From Pseudomonadota bacterium (GTDB taxonomy: Bacteria; Pseudomonadota; Gammaproteobacteria; Acidiferrobacterales; UBA6901), in assembly GCA_021785515.1 (NCBI GenBank), contig JAJYEX010000003.1, forward strand, positions 248,001 through 312,000: a stretch of DNA of 64,000 nucleotides, in the 5' to 3' direction. The notes under the pieces are model-generated. The model did no database searches and was not told the origin of the DNA. It saw nothing but the letters and a program-made list of their open reading frames with translations. Positions 36,932-46,964 of this stretch are shown in pieces; positions within the stretch are counted from its first letter, which is position 1; the number at the start of each line of letters is the position of its first letter. The position numbers and the translations under genes were made by a program.

Positions 36932-38830
36932 TTGTTCAGACCCGTGCCCATGCAATGGATCACGCTGCTGGTGCTGAAAGACGATACACCCGACGCCGCC
37001 GTCGTTGTGGCGCGGTGCGGTATTCTCGATCCTGATGCGGCCGAGTGGCCGAATCTGCTTCCGGACCTGCCGGGGAAACGGTTCGCAGAGCTCTACGGGG
37101 TGGCGCGGGGATATCTGGATAAGATTCTCGCCCACTGTCCGCGGTCGGACGACCGCCCGCGGCTTGCCGGAGAAATGCCGGATGAGGCCCAACTCGAGGC
37201 GCTGGGAGCGTGGCTGCGGACGTTGTGGCTGCAGTGCTCGAACTGCCAGGAAAGCTCGCGCCGGGCGGAGGAGGAGCGCAGCTATGTGGCGCAGCTTGTG
37301 AAGATGCTCGACCGGTTTGCGGTGCTCGGAATCGACCTCGGTTTGCTGACGCGCAGCCGCCAGTTTCTCGATGTGCACATTGGCATGATGCCGTCGGCCC
37401 ATGTCGCCCGTGTCCGCGAGGCGGTCGCACTCGCCGGCTACGTGCTGACGCCGCTCACCGAGGAGCGGGGGGTGGTGCAGGCGGTGGTAGCCGGACCGAA
37501 GGGGCGCGAGGCGGAGGTCGGGGCGGCGCTGCGGGCGGCGGACTGGGAGGCGGCGCGTCTGCCGGCCTCGCTGGAAGACGGCCCGCAGGCGGTCAGGAGG
37601 CGGTTGCTCGAACACCAGGACCGGGTGGTTGCCGAGGCCAATACACGCTGCCGGCAGGTAGAGATGATGCGGCAGGAATTCGGCGACCGGCTGGTGCAGG
37701 CGGCAGACCTGCTGGCCATGGCCGCCCCGTACGCGGAGCTCGGGGAGGTAGCGCGCGGCCGTGGTGGGCTGACGCAAATCGGCGGCTGGGCGCCGGCGTC
37801 GGAACTTGCGGGTTTGCGCTCGGCGCTGCGTGATCGCTTTGGATCCCGTTTCGTGCTGAACGCAAGGGTGCCGCGACCGGATGAAACCGGACGCGTTCCT
37901 TCTCTGCTGCGCCATTCCGCACTGCTTCGTCCGTTTGCCGCGCTGGTAAGCAACTACGGCGTCCCGCGCTATGGGGAAATCGATCCGACGCTGCTGTTTG
38001 CGGCGAGCTTCGTGATCATGTTCGGAATGATGTTCGGCGACATCGGCAATGGCGTGCTCATCGCCGTGGTCGGGGCGCTGGCGGCGCGCCGGCTGCACGG
38101 TCTTGCCCCGTTCGTAATCGCTTGCGGCCTGGCGTCCGCCGGATTCGGCTGGGCATATGGCAGCGTCTTCGGATTCGAGGAGCTGGTTCATCCCCTGTGG
38201 ATTGCGCCGCTCGCGGACCCCGAGCGCATGCTGGTCGTTGCGCTCTATTGGGGCATCGGCTTCATATTGGTCGCCGGCGTGCTCAGCATGGGCAACTGCA
38301 TCATAGGTCGCCGGTACCGTGACGCCTTGCTGGACGGAAAGGGTCTCGCCGGGCTGGTGCTCTACGCTGCCGTGCTGCTCGGTCTGCGCCACCAGATTCT
38401 GGGCACGGGTCCGGGCGGTGTGGCGTGGGTCACGGCTGCGGCCGCCCTGACGCTGGTGTTCGGATATCACTGGTACCAGTACTCCGGGAAGTCGGCAGAG
38501 GGCGTCCTGGTAGCATTTGCCCAGTCAATTGAGGACGTCATTGGATATTTTTCGAACACCCTTTCCTTCCTGCGCGTGGCGGCGTTCGAGCTGAATCATG
38601 TGGTGCTCGCGGCAGCGGTCCTCGCGCTTGCATCCATGGCACAAGGGCGTGCCGGAAACTGGATTGCAGTGGTGTTGGGCAATATTTTCATTATGGTGCT
38701 GGAAGGAGCAATCGTCGCAATCCAGGTTCTGCGTCTTGAGTATTACGAGGGCCTCTCACGCTATTTCGGAGGCAGCGGGCGTGAGTTCCGGCCGCTGACG
38801 CTGGATAGAGGCGGCGTACCGGCATCATGA
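36932..38830 (+). CDS. V/A-type ATPase membrane subunit I
   Basis: A 632-residue subunit with a soluble N-terminal half (coiled-coil stalk arms) and a C-terminal half of about eight membrane helices from about residue 345. The conserved Arg that works with the rotor carboxylate lies in SFLRVAAFELNH near residue 550. This is the stator for ion translocation. The TTG at 36932 follows GAGGA by 11 bases; GTG 36944 and ATG 36950 are alternative starts a few residues later. Confidence 0.9.
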   Translation: MFRPVPMQWITLLVLKDDTPDAAVVVARCGILDPDAAEWPNLLPDLPGKRFAELYGVARGYLDKILAHCPRSDDRPRLAGEMPDEAQLEALGAWLRTLWLQCSNCQESSRRAEEERSYVAQLVKMLDRFAVLGIDLGLLTRSRQFLDVHIGMMPSAHVARVREAVALAGYVLTPLTEERGVVQAVVAGPKGREAEVGAALRAADWEAARLPASLEDGPQAVRRRLLEHQDRVVAEANTRCRQVEMMRQEFGDRLVQAADLLAMAAPYAELGEVARGRGGLTQIGGWAPASELAGLRSALRDRFGSRFVLNARVPRPDETGRVPSLLRHSALLRPFAALVSNYGVPRYGEIDPTLLFAASFVIMFGMMFGDIGNGVLIAVVGALAARRLHGLAPFVIACGLASAGFGWAYGSVFGFEELVHPLWIAPLADPERMLVVALYWGIGFILVAGVLSMGNCIIGRRYRDALLDGKGLAGLVLYAAVLLGLRHQILGTGPGGVAWVTAAAALTLVFGYHWYQYSGKSAEGVLVAFAQSIEDVIGYFSNTLSFLRVAAFELNHVVLAAAVLALASMAQGRAGNWIAVVLGNIFIMVLEGAIVAIQVLRLEYYEGLSRYFGGSGREFRPLTLDRGGVPAS

Positions 38831-38859
38831 ATTTCTGTTCATAGCTAGAGGAGCGTGTC

Positions 38860-39318
38860 ATGTACTGGCTGGTCGGTCTGATCACCTTGAGTCTTTTGGG
38901 CACGGTGGGTTTTGGTCTGTTTCTCGATATGCGGCCCGCACGGGCAAATCCGGATCTGCCGCGGTGGCTGCGGCGGACGATCGGAACCAACCTGGTGGTA
39001 TTCGTCGCGGCGGAGGCGGGGCTGCTGCTGGCCAGCGTCCACCAGGCCATGGCCGCGTCGCCGCCGGCCGTGACGGCCGGCGCATCGACGACGATCGGGG
39101 TCGGTTACGGTCTGGCGTTGATCGGCGCCGGTCTGCCGACGGTGGCGGCCACGATTGCCGCAGCCCTTGCAGTTGCGCCCGTGGGGTCGGCTGCACTGGC
39201 AGTCATCGCCGAGAAGCCGGAGGCGTTCGGCCGCAGTCTGGTGTATCTCGGACTGGCCGAGGGTATCGCGATTTACGGCCTGGTGGTCACCATCCTCATG
39301 CTTGGCAAGTTCGGCTGA
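38860..39318 (+). CDS. V/A-type ATPase proteolipid subunit K (c ring)
   Basis: A 152-residue rotor subunit with four hydrophobic helices in two hairpins. The fourth helix carries the ion-binding Glu134 in LGLAEGIAIYG. The second helix carries another buried acid, Glu52, in VAAEAGLLLA. Many duplicated V-type proteolipids keep only one carboxylate. There is no Gln or Thr pattern typical of sodium rings beside Glu134, so proton coupling is favoured. It starts 29 bases after subunit I. Confidence 0.88.
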   Translation: MYWLVGLITLSLLGTVGFGLFLDMRPARANPDLPRWLRRTIGTNLVVFVAAEAGLLLASVHQAMAASPPAVTAGASTTIGVGYGLALIGAGLPTVAATIAAALAVAPVGSAALAVIAEKPEAFGRSLVYLGLAEGIAIYGLVVTILMLGKFG

Positions 39319-39329
39319 GGAGGACGGTA

Positions 39330-39680
39330 ATGAACACGAAAGATGTCAAAACCATGCGTACGCGGGTTATTGCTCTTGGCAGTGCCGCCCTGATGGACGG
39401 ATTTGCCACGATCGGCATCGAAACCATTCGTGATGCCAGCCCCGGGTCCCTGGACAATCTGTTAGCGCGGCTGAGCGCGGACGATCAGCGGGCCGTGGTG
39501 TTTATCGAAAGCGATCTTGCCCGCAGCGCCAGTCCCTGGCTGCAGCGCCTGCGGGCAAGAGGTGGACGCGTGATCATTGTGGAGATTCCGGCGCTGAATG
39601 CGCCGGATGACTACCAGCCGGTGATCGAGACCATGGTGCGCGGCATGCCTGAGGTGCACAAAGGCCCGTATCCGCGATGA
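39330..39680 (+). CDS. V/A-type ATPase subunit F
   Basis: A 116-residue Rossmann-like subunit of the central stalk. It has the typical alternating strands and helices (RVIALGSAALMDGFATIGIE, then AVVFIESD, then IIVEIPAL). It lies 11 bases after subunit K and overlaps the start of subunit E by four bases. Confidence 0.8.
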   Translation: MNTKDVKTMRTRVIALGSAALMDGFATIGIETIRDASPGSLDNLLARLSADDQRAVVFIESDLARSASPWLQRLRARGGRVIIVEIPALNAPDDYQPVIETMVRGMPEVHKGPYPR

Positions 39681-40324
39681 ACGTGTCCTCCCAGGCTGTG
39701 GATCTGGAATCCGCCCTGATTGAGCGTGCCAAGGCGCAGTCGGAGAAGTGCCTGTCCGATGCCCGCCGCACACGCGACGAACTTCTTGCCGCCGCCAATG
39801 AACGGCTGCGGTTGCGCGAGGAGCGCGAGACGCACGTCATCAGGGCGTTTTCCGAACGCCGCTACAGGCAGCGTGTTCAGGCCGGCGAGATCAAATTGCG
39901 CCGGGAACTGGAATGGCAGCGCTGGCGCCTGATCGACGATACGATCGCCCGCCTGTCTGCGCGGCTGGCGGCGCTGGTCCAGAACGAAGGCGCGTATCTT
40001 CCGCTGCTGACGGGGTTTCTGGCGAAGGCGGCGGCCGAAATCGGCGACGGCGAGCTCGTCGCCGATTTGAATGAGCAGGATCACCGACGTCTGGTCCCGA
40101 AATGGGAGGCATTTTGCCGCGACGCCGGGGTCGGCGGCCGGGTCCGGCTTGCTCCGCAGCCGCTGTCCAGCAGCGGTGGAGTCCGGGTGCGAGATCTCGC
40201 CAATACCGTAAGCGTCGATTTCACGATCGAGGCGCGGTTGGCGCGCATGCAGGAGCCGCTGCGGCTGGTGATTGCGGCCCGGTTGTTTCCGGAATCGGAA
40301 CTTGCCAGAGAGGGTGCAGGGTGA
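39677..40324 (+). CDS. V/A-type ATPase peripheral stalk subunit E
   Basis: A 215-residue protein with a charged N-terminal coiled coil (about 10-90) and a globular C-terminal domain that includes LSSSGGVRVRD (about 166-176), the usual subunit E turn. It binds subunit G/H to form the outer stalk. Its stop overlaps the GTG of subunit A. Confidence 0.87.
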   Translation: MNVSSQAVDLESALIERAKAQSEKCLSDARRTRDELLAAANERLRLREERETHVIRAFSERRYRQRVQAGEIKLRRELEWQRWRLIDDTIARLSARLAALVQNEGAYLPLLTGFLAKAAAEIGDGELVADLNEQDHRRLVPKWEAFCRDAGVGGRVRLAPQPLSSSGGVRVRDLANTVSVDFTIEARLARMQEPLRLVIAARLFPESELAREGAG

Positions 40325-42114
40325 GCGCCGCGCCCGGACGGATTGTGGAGGTCAATGGACCGATCGTCACGGTGCATCTGCCGCAGGCCGCGCTGGGCGA
40401 GCAGGTGTGGGTCGGCAATCTGGCTCTGGTCGGAGAGGTCATCGGACGCGATGGTGAGCGGGCCATCGTGCAGATCTATGAATCGACCGAATCGCTCGCA
40501 CCGGGACAGTCTGCTGCGCCGCTCGGTCATCCGCTCGCCGCGGAGCTCGGCCCGGGACTGCTCGGCAACATCTTCGACGGCCTTCAGCGTCCGCTGACCG
40601 AGATTATGGCGCAGAGCGGCGATCGTGTCGCGCGCGGCCTCGCCATCGCGCCGCTGGATCGCGGGCGCCGCTGGAATTTTACCCCGACCCCCGGCCTGCA
40701 GCTTGGTGGTGCCATTGCTGGCGGGGCGGTTATCGGCACCGTTGCCGAGACCGAGACCGTCATGCACCGCATTTTGGTCCCGCCGGACACTGGCGGCGAA
40801 CTCGTGGAGCTGGCACCGGCCGGCGATTACGATGTCGAACAGGTCATCGCGCAGGTGCGCGGCCACGACGGCATCACGCGACCGCTTCGCCTTTATCATC
40901 GCTGGCCCGTACGCCGGGCGCGTCCCTGTGCCGGCCGCGACCGGGCGGCGGTGCCGCTGGTCACCGGGCAGCGCGTGCTCGACACGTTTTTTCCGTTGCT
41001 GAAAGGGGGTCGGGCGGCGGTGCCGGGCCCGTTCGGCGCCGGCAAGACCATGGTGCAACAGCAGATCGCCCGCTGGGCGGATGCGGGAATCATGATCTAT
41101 CTCGGCTGCGGAGAGCGGGGCAACGAGCTTGTGGAAATTCTCGAGACCTTTCCGCGACTGACCGATCCCCATACCGGCCGGTCGCTGATGGATCGAACAC
41201 TGCTGGTGGCCAACACATCCAATATGCCGGTGGTGGCGCGCGAAGCGTCGATTTACATGGGTGTGACGCTTGCCGAGTACTATCGCGACCAGGGTTACGA
41301 CGTTGTGGTGGTGGCCGATTCGATTAGCCGTTGGGCCGAGGCGCTGCGCGAGGTTGCCGGGCGCCTGGAACAGATTCCGGCAGAGGAGGGCCATCCGGCC
41401 TATCTGGCGTCGCGCCTGTCGGCATTCTACGAGCGTGCCGGCCAGGTACGGACCCTGTGCGGACTGCCAGGATCGGTTTCACTCATCGGGGCTGTTTCGC
41501 CACCCGGCGGGGACTTCTCAGAGCCTGTCACCAGCCATACCAAGGACATGGTCCAGGTGTTCTGGGCGCTGTCGAAGGAGCTGGCCGATGCGCGCCACTA
41601 CCCGGCGGTGGACTGGACCGAGAGCTACTCCGGATATGTTGAGGCCGCCGCCGGGTGGTGGGCGGACCGCGTCGATTCGCGCTGGAACACACAGCGTGCG
41701 GAGGCTCTGAGTTTGTTGCAGAAGTCCGATGAACTTGCCCGTATCGTCAATCTGGTCGGCCCGGAGGCGCTTTCGGCCGCCCAGCGCTGGGTGCTGGAGG
41801 GTGCGGCCCTTATTAAGGAGGGCCTGCTGCAGCAGAGTGCCTTGGACGAGGTGGACAGTTTCTGCTCTCCGCAGAGGCAGTTTGCGCTGCTTGATCTCAT
41901 GCTTGGCATCTACCGCCACGGCCAGGAACTGGTCGACGCCGGGGTACCGGTTCAGCGGTTGCTGCAGTTACCCGTGCTGACCCGGGCCAAGCGGGCTAAA
42001 ACGGCTTATTCCAACTCCCAGCTGGAAGCGCTGGGCGCGTTTGCGACGGAAGCGGGTGAAGCGTTCCGGCTGCTGGGACAGGAGTACAGCGGATCCGAGC
42101 GGGTGGCACCATGA
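40321..42114 (+). CDS. V/A-type ATPase catalytic subunit A
   Basis: The nucleotide-hydrolysing subunit, 597 residues. It has the Walker A loop GPFGAGKT (236-243), the catalytic Glu265 in CGERGNE and the V-type non-homologous insert (about 110-195), which distinguishes it from F-type beta subunits. The GTG start overlaps the subunit E stop by three bases. All catalytic residues are intact, so the complex should be active. Confidence 0.97.
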   Translation: MSAAPGRIVEVNGPIVTVHLPQAALGEQVWVGNLALVGEVIGRDGERAIVQIYESTESLAPGQSAAPLGHPLAAELGPGLLGNIFDGLQRPLTEIMAQSGDRVARGLAIAPLDRGRRWNFTPTPGLQLGGAIAGGAVIGTVAETETVMHRILVPPDTGGELVELAPAGDYDVEQVIAQVRGHDGITRPLRLYHRWPVRRARPCAGRDRAAVPLVTGQRVLDTFFPLLKGGRAAVPGPFGAGKTMVQQQIARWADAGIMIYLGCGERGNELVEILETFPRLTDPHTGRSLMDRTLLVANTSNMPVVAREASIYMGVTLAEYYRDQGYDVVVVADSISRWAEALREVAGRLEQIPAEEGHPAYLASRLSAFYERAGQVRTLCGLPGSVSLIGAVSPPGGDFSEPVTSHTKDMVQVFWALSKELADARHYPAVDWTESYSGYVEAAAGWWADRVDSRWNTQRAEALSLLQKSDELARIVNLVGPEALSAAQRWVLEGAALIKEGLLQQSALDEVDSFCSPQRQFALLDLMLGIYRHGQELVDAGVPVQRLLQLPVLTRAKRAKTAYSNSQLEALGAFATEAGEAFRLLGQEYSGSERVAP

Positions 42115-43505
42115 GCGCGAAGGAATACCGGCTGACCTCGGCGCTGCGGGGCGGCCTGATGTTTGTGCGGGGGGTGCCCGGGATCGGTCTGGGGGACCGG
42201 GTGTCGGTGCGGGATCCCGCCGGACACCGGCGCGACGGCCAGGTTATCAGAACCTCCGAAGAGATGGTTCTGGTGCAGGTGTTTGAGGGCACTGACGGGC
42301 TGGATCTTGAACAGACCTGGATCCGGTTTCTCGACCAGCCGTTCGAGGTGGCACTGTCGCGTGAGATGTTGGGGCGCGTGTTCAACGCAGTCGGCGAGCC
42401 GCTCGACGACCGCCCACCCGTGGTGTCGACTCTCCGGCGCAACGTCAATGGTAATCCCATGAATCCGGCTGCCCGCACCCGCCCGCGTGAATTCATACAG
42501 ACCGGCATTTCCGCAATCGACGGACTGTATTCCCTGGTGCGCGGGCAGAAGCTGCCGATATTTTCCGGGCCCGGGTTGCCGCACAACCGTCTGGCTGCGC
42601 AGATTGTCCGGCAGGCCCGGATCATTGGCGCCCCCGGGACCTTTGTCGTGGTGTTTGCCGCCATGGGCCTGTCTTATGCTGATGCCAGCTTTTTCCAGGA
42701 CGATTTCGAGCGCGACGGCGTGCTCGGCAATGTGGTGATGTATCTTAATCTGGCAAGCGATCCGGCGATCGAGCGGCTGATTCTGCCGCGCACTGCGCTC
42801 ACGGCGGCCGAGTATCTCGCCTACGATCTCGGCATGCACGTCATGGTGATACTTACGGACGTAACCAGTTATGCCGAGGCGTTGCGGGAGGTGGCGATGG
42901 CCCGCGGCGATGTGCCGGCGCGCAAGGGTTACCCCGGCTACCTCTATTCTGACCTGGCCGAGATTTTCGAGCGTGCAGGGCGCATCCGCGGCCGTGCCGG
43001 CTCTATCACATTGATGCCGGTACTCAGCATGCCGAGTGATGACATTACCCATCCGATACCGGATCTCACCGGGTACATAACCGAGGGGCAGATCGTGCTG
43101 TCACGCGAACTGTACAACCAGGGAATCTATCCCCCGGTGGACATTTTGCCATCGCTGTCGCGGCTGATGAAGGATGGCATCGGTGCCGGTTTGACCCGCG
43201 AAGACCATTCGCGGGTAGCCAGCCAGCTGTATGCGTCGTATGCCCGCGCAGTGGAAGTGCGCAATCTGGCATCGATCATCGGGACGGACGACCTGCCCGA
43301 TACTGATCGCCGCTATCTCGACTTTGCGGGATCAATGGAAACGCGTTTTGTAACCCAGGGAGAGAACGAGGAACGCTCCATTGAGGATACGCTCGAGGTA
43401 GCGTGGCAGCTTCTGTCCTTGTTGCCGCCAGAGGAACTCACGCGGGTGCGCGAATCCGATCTCGCGGCCCATCATGTCCGCACGCAGACGGTGTTGTCAC
43501 CATGA
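42111..43505 (+). CDS. V/A-type ATPase regulatory subunit B
   Basis: The non-catalytic nucleotide-binding partner of subunit A, 464 residues. The Walker A position reads GPGLPHNR, as expected for subunit B. Other family marks are AMGLSYADASFF (about 185) and SMPSDDITHPIPD (about 305). It overlaps subunit A and subunit D by four bases each (ATGA). Confidence 0.96.
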   Translation: MSAKEYRLTSALRGGLMFVRGVPGIGLGDRVSVRDPAGHRRDGQVIRTSEEMVLVQVFEGTDGLDLEQTWIRFLDQPFEVALSREMLGRVFNAVGEPLDDRPPVVSTLRRNVNGNPMNPAARTRPREFIQTGISAIDGLYSLVRGQKLPIFSGPGLPHNRLAAQIVRQARIIGAPGTFVVVFAAMGLSYADASFFQDDFERDGVLGNVVMYLNLASDPAIERLILPRTALTAAEYLAYDLGMHVMVILTDVTSYAEALREVAMARGDVPARKGYPGYLYSDLAEIFERAGRIRGRAGSITLMPVLSMPSDDITHPIPDLTGYITEGQIVLSRELYNQGIYPPVDILPSLSRLMKDGIGAGLTREDHSRVASQLYASYARAVEVRNLASIIGTDDLPDTDRRYLDFAGSMETRFVTQGENEERSIEDTLEVAWQLLSLLPPEELTRVRESDLAAHHVRTQTVLSP

Positions 43506-44125
43506 TCACGCGTTTGAAAACGCCGCCGACGAAAAGCGCGCTGCTCGGCCTGAGGCGCCAGATTCGCTTTTTGCAGCAGGGCCATTCCATGCTCGAGCGC
43601 AAGCGGGACCTGCTGAACAGGCTGGTGCGCGAGCAGCTCGAGCACTATCGCCAGCTGCGTTCACAGGCGCGCGCGGTGCTGGTGGAAGCCTACCGCTGGC
43701 TTGCGGTCGCGCAGATGCGCATGGGCAGCGACGTGATCCGGCAGGCGGCGCTCGGCGCCGGTCCGGCCCTGCGCGTCGAGATCTTTCCCAGATCGAGTGT
43801 CGGCATCGAGTATCCGGCGGCGCGGGCCGAGGAGATCGCGCTGCAGCCTGTGGGGCTTATGGGAACCGATGCGAGCTTTGACCGGGCCCGCAGCGGGCTG
43901 GCAAGGACTGCGGTCTTGCTCGTGCGACTGGGAGAGGCGGAGACGGCGCTGTGGCGGATGCTGGTCGAGCAGCGCCGCACGCAGCGGCGGGTGAATGCGC
44001 TGCGGTACAACATCATACCGCGCTATCGCGCCTCAATCCGGTTTATCGAGTCGATCCTGGAAGAGGATGAGCGCATGACGCTTTTCCAGATAAGGCGTCT
44101 GCGTGAGTCCGGGCGCCGGGCCTGA
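43502..44125 (+). CDS. V/A-type ATPase central stalk subunit D
   Basis: A 207-residue helical protein forming the rotor axle. The N-terminal PPTKSALLGLRRQI (about 8-21) and the C-terminal NALRYNIIPRYRASIRFIE helix are characteristic. This is the last ATPase gene; the next hydrogenase gene starts 106 bases later. The intergenic 44126-44231 has only a weak five-bp hairpin and no T tract. Confidence 0.92.
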   Translation: MITRLKTPPTKSALLGLRRQIRFLQQGHSMLERKRDLLNRLVREQLEHYRQLRSQARAVLVEAYRWLAVAQMRMGSDVIRQAALGAGPALRVEIFPRSSVGIEYPAARAEEIALQPVGLMGTDASFDRARSGLARTAVLLVRLGEAETALWRMLVEQRRTQRRVNALRYNIIPRYRASIRFIESILEEDERMTLFQIRRLRESGRRA

Positions 44126-44231
44126 ATGGGCCGATTTGCCCATGCTCGGGCGGGCACTGCGGCGGCGGACGGCTTAGTGGACGCGATGGCGCGAGCTTGT
44201 GCGGCGACTGCGCGATCCGGAGGAGGCTTTC

Positions 44232-45338
44232 ATGGAAAACGGATTTCTGTGCCGTGACCGGTTCCAGGATCTTTTGGAGGCACTGCGCTCGCTCGGCTAT
44301 CAGTGTATCGGCCCGCAGGTGCGCGATGGCGCCATCCTGTTCGTTGCGCTGGTCGCGGCCGAAGAGCTTCCGCGGGGTGTACGCGATATTCAGGCGCCCG
44401 GGTCTTACCGGCTGGAGCGCACGGCGGGTCCGCGGTTTTTCGGGTGGGCCAATGGCCCCCAGGCACTCAAGCCTCTGGTGTTCGCCCCCCGCGAAGTGCT
44501 GTGGCGCGCCGAGCGTGCGGAGGATGCGACGATCCGATTCATCCCCGAATTGCCGCCGCCGCTGCGCCTTGCCGTCATCGGTGTGCGTGCCTGCGATCTG
44601 GCGGCCCTGGATCTTCAGGACCGGCATTTCCTTGGACCTCCTGCGGAGGATGCCAGCTATGCTGCGCGCCGCGCGTCACTCTTTCTGGTGGCGGTACACT
44701 GCAGTGATCCTTCGGACAGCTGTTTTTGCGCGTCCACCGGGGATGGGCCGCGGGCGTCGACCGGATTTGATCTCGCCCTGACTGAGCTTGATGACGGATT
44801 CATCGTCGAATCCGGCAGCGGGCGCGGGGCGCAGCTTGCAGCGAGCCTCGCTCTCGATGCCGTGACCGGTGACATGCGGTCCGAGGCCGCGGCCCAGGCC
44901 GAGGCGGCGCGCGCCCGCCAGAGGCGCCGGCTGCCGTCGCGCGACCTGCGCGCGGCGCTGTTTGCCCGGCTCGAGCATCCGCGCTGGGCCCTGGTGGCGG
45001 AACGCTGTCTCGCATGCGGAAACTGTAGCTCGGTGTGTCCGACCTGTTTTTGCCATGCCGGCGTCGAAACCCCCGAACTCGACGGAGCCGCGAGTGTGCA
45101 TGCCCGGGTATGGGATTCCTGTTTCACCCAGAGCCACAGCTACATCCACGGCATAACCGTACGCAGCGATACCCGCGCGCGCTACCGGCAGTGGTTCACC
45201 CACAAGCTCGGGAGCTGGCATGAGCAATACGGCCGCAGCGGCTGCGTGGGCTGCGGCCGCTGCATCAGCTGGTGTCCGGTCGGAATCGATATCACCGAGG
45301 AGGCCGCCGCGATATGCACCGGAACCGGACATGACTGA
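44232..45338 (+). CDS. hydB: Group 3b [NiFe]-hydrogenase beta subunit (Fe-S)
   Basis: A 368-residue iron-sulfur subunit of the soluble NADP-linked hydrogenase (sulfhydrogenase beta type). It has a conserved N-terminal domain with [11 protein letters not shown] (about 120) and FCASTGDGP, and two C-terminal [4Fe-4S] sites: [11 protein letters not shown] (about 259-269) and [11 protein letters not shown] (about 338-348). It transfers electrons between the catalytic core and the flavin subunit. The ATG at 44232 follows GGAGGAGG; an upstream frame start at 44199 is less likely. Confidence 0.9.
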   Translation: MENGFLCRDRFQDLLEALRSLGYQCIGPQVRDGAILFVALVAAEELPRGVRDIQAPGSYRLERTAGPRFFGWANGPQALKPLVFAPREVLWRAERAEDATIRFIPELPPPLRLAVIGVRACDLAALDLQDRHFLGPPAEDASYAARRASLFLVAVHCSDPSDSCFCASTGDGPRASTGFDLALTELDDGFIVESGSGRGAQLAASLALDAVTGDMRSEAAAQAEAARARQRRRLPSRDLRAALFARLEHPRWALVAERCLACGNCSSVCPTCFCHAGVETPELDGAASVHARVWDSCFTQSHSYIHGITVRSDTRARYRQWFTHKLGSWHEQYGRSGCVGCGRCISWCPVGIDITEEAAAICTGTGHD

Positions 45339-46164
45339 CCTGATGGTGCCGCACGAAGCGGAGGTCGTCGAACGCATCAGCGAGTCTGCGACCATATTTA
45401 CCCTGCGGTTGCGTTTCCGTGACGGGTCGCGGCATGCACGCTACCGCTTTGTGCCCGGACAGTTCAACATGCTCTATCTCTACGGGGTCGGAGAGGTTCC
45501 GATCTCGGTCGTGTCCGACCCCCAGGACGATGCGCTATTCGACCACACCATACGGGCGATCGGGCGCGTGACTCGTGGTCTGTCACGGTTGCAGCCGGGT
45601 GACCGGCTCGGCATCCGCGGGCCGTTCGGATGCGGCTGGCCTCTGGAGCAGGCGCAAGGGCACGATGTGATGATCGTTACCGGAGGGCTCGGCTGTGCTC
45701 CGGCGGTATCGGTGATCAACTATGTCATGCGGCGCCGGCAGCTCTTCGGCGAGCTCGTCATCGTGCAGGGGGTCAAGCATGCGGAGGACTTGATATGGGC
45801 GCAGCGCTACCACCGCTGGAGCAGGATGGAACACACTCAGGTCATGGTGGCAGCCGACGTCGGGACCGCGCTGTGGCCATGGCATGTGGGGCCGGTGACC
45901 GAACTGTTTGCGCAGGCCCGGATCAACGCGTCCGACACGGTCGCGATGATGTGCGGACCGGAAGGGATGATGCGGGTGGCGGCAGACCACATGCGCGCGC
46001 TTGGTATCGTCGAGGGTTCCATGTGGCTCAGCATGGAACGCAGCATGCACTGTGGTGTCGGCCGCTGCGGACATTGCCAGATAGGAGGAAAGTTTGTATG
46101 CAAGGATGGACCGGTATTCAATTATACGCAGGTCAAAGATCTGCTGCCGGTGAGGGGGTTGTAG
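45331..46164 (+). CDS. hydG: Group 3b [NiFe]-hydrogenase gamma subunit, FAD/NAD(P)-binding
   Basis: A 277-residue ferredoxin-NADP reductase-like subunit. FAD-binding residues are in [11 protein letters not shown] (about 43), the NAD(P) site is [10 protein letters not shown] (about 119), CGPEGMM follows (about 209), and a C-terminal [2Fe-2S] site has Cys in [10 protein letters not shown] and FVCKDG. It exchanges hydride with NAD(P)H in the cytosol. It overlaps hydB by eight bases. Confidence 0.92.
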   Translation: MTDLMVPHEAEVVERISESATIFTLRLRFRDGSRHARYRFVPGQFNMLYLYGVGEVPISVVSDPQDDALFDHTIRAIGRVTRGLSRLQPGDRLGIRGPFGCGWPLEQAQGHDVMIVTGGLGCAPAVSVINYVMRRRQLFGELVIVQGVKHAEDLIWAQRYHRWSRMEHTQVMVAADVGTALWPWHVGPVTELFAQARINASDTVAMMCGPEGMMRVAADHMRALGIVEGSMWLSMERSMHCGVGRCGHCQIGGKFVCKDGPVFNYTQVKDLLPVRGL

Positions 46165-46964
46165 TGGGTGAGCCGGCCGTGATGGCAAAGAAGCCGCGGG
46201 TCGCGGTGCACAAGTTCTCGTCTTGCGATGGCTGTCAACTCGCGTTCCTGAATCTTGGGGAGGATCTGCTGCGACTGTCCTCGATGGTGGAGCTGGTGCA
46301 TTTCGCTGAAGCCGGCCCGGTCGATCCGGACGCTGAAGTAGACATCGCCTTTGTCGAGGGCAGCATCAGCACCGCCGCCGCGATCGAGCGTATTCGGAGC
46401 GTGCGCAGCCGTAGCCGTTTTCTTGTGGCGATGGGCGCCTGCGCTACGGCCGGCGGGCTGCAGGCATTGCGCAACCTGGCGGATGGCGCCGCCTGGGTCG
46501 CAGACATCTATGCGGTCCCGGCAGAGCTCGACTTGCTGGCTTCGTCGACAGCCTTGGCGCAGCACGTTCGCGTCGATCTGGAGCTGTGGGGCTGCCCGGT
46601 TAGCGGACGCCGGGTGGTCGCGGCGGTGCGCGCGCTGCTCTTTGGTGTGTCCCCGGTCGAGGAGCAGGACAAGGTATGCCTGGACTGCAAGCGCTCTCAG
46701 ACGGTGTGTGTCATGGTTACCCGCGGACTTCCCTGCATGGGGCCGGTCACCCGCACCGGCTGTGGAGCGCTCTGTCCAAGGTTCGGGCGTGACTGCTATT
46801 CCTGCTACGGTCCGGCGGAGAATTCCAACGTCGAGGCATTGGGCAGGCGTCTGGAGGGTGTGGGGCTGTCACGGACCGCAGCGGGCCGACGGTTTCTGTC
46901 CATCAACAGCGCTGCACCGCCGTTTACCGAAGCCGGCCGGCGCCGGGCGCAGGATCATGAGTAA
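46164..46964 (+). CDS. hydD: Group 3b [NiFe]-hydrogenase small (delta) subunit
   Basis: A 266-residue small subunit without Tat signal or anchor, as expected for the cytosolic type. The proximal-cluster start is SSCDGCQLAFL (about 20-30), with further cluster ligands in MGACATAGG, LWGCPVSG and a Cys-rich C-terminal region (GCGALCP, CYSCYGP). The GTG at 46164 overlaps the stop of hydG and has GAGGGGG upstream; the ATG at 46182 would give 260 residues. Confidence 0.91.
   Translation: MGEPAVMAKKPRVAVHKFSSCDGCQLAFLNLGEDLLRLSSMVELVHFAEAGPVDPDAEVDIAFVEGSISTAAAIERIRSVRSRSRFLVAMGACATAGGLQALRNLADGAAWVADIYAVPAELDLLASSTALAQHVRVDLELWGCPVSGRRVVAAVRALLFGVSPVEEQDKVCLDCKRSQTVCVMVTRGLPCMGPVTRTGCGALCPRFGRDCYSCYGPAENSNVEALGRRLEGVGLSRTAAGRRFLSINSAAPPFTEAGRRRAQDHE

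Noticed and set aside
36839-38470. Long minus-strand open frame (543 codons) opposite ATPase subunit I
   Set aside because: It lies wholly antisense to a gene with clear family motifs. Its sequence is Arg, Gln and His rich with no domain, as expected from GC-rich antisense frames.
40081-41394. Minus-strand open frame (437 codons) opposite ATPase subunits E and A
   Set aside because: Antisense to catalytic motifs of subunit A; composition typical of a shadow frame.
44126-44231. Terminator between the ATPase and the 3b hydrogenase
   Set aside because: Only TGGGC/GCCCA with a six-base loop and no T tract; too weak to call.
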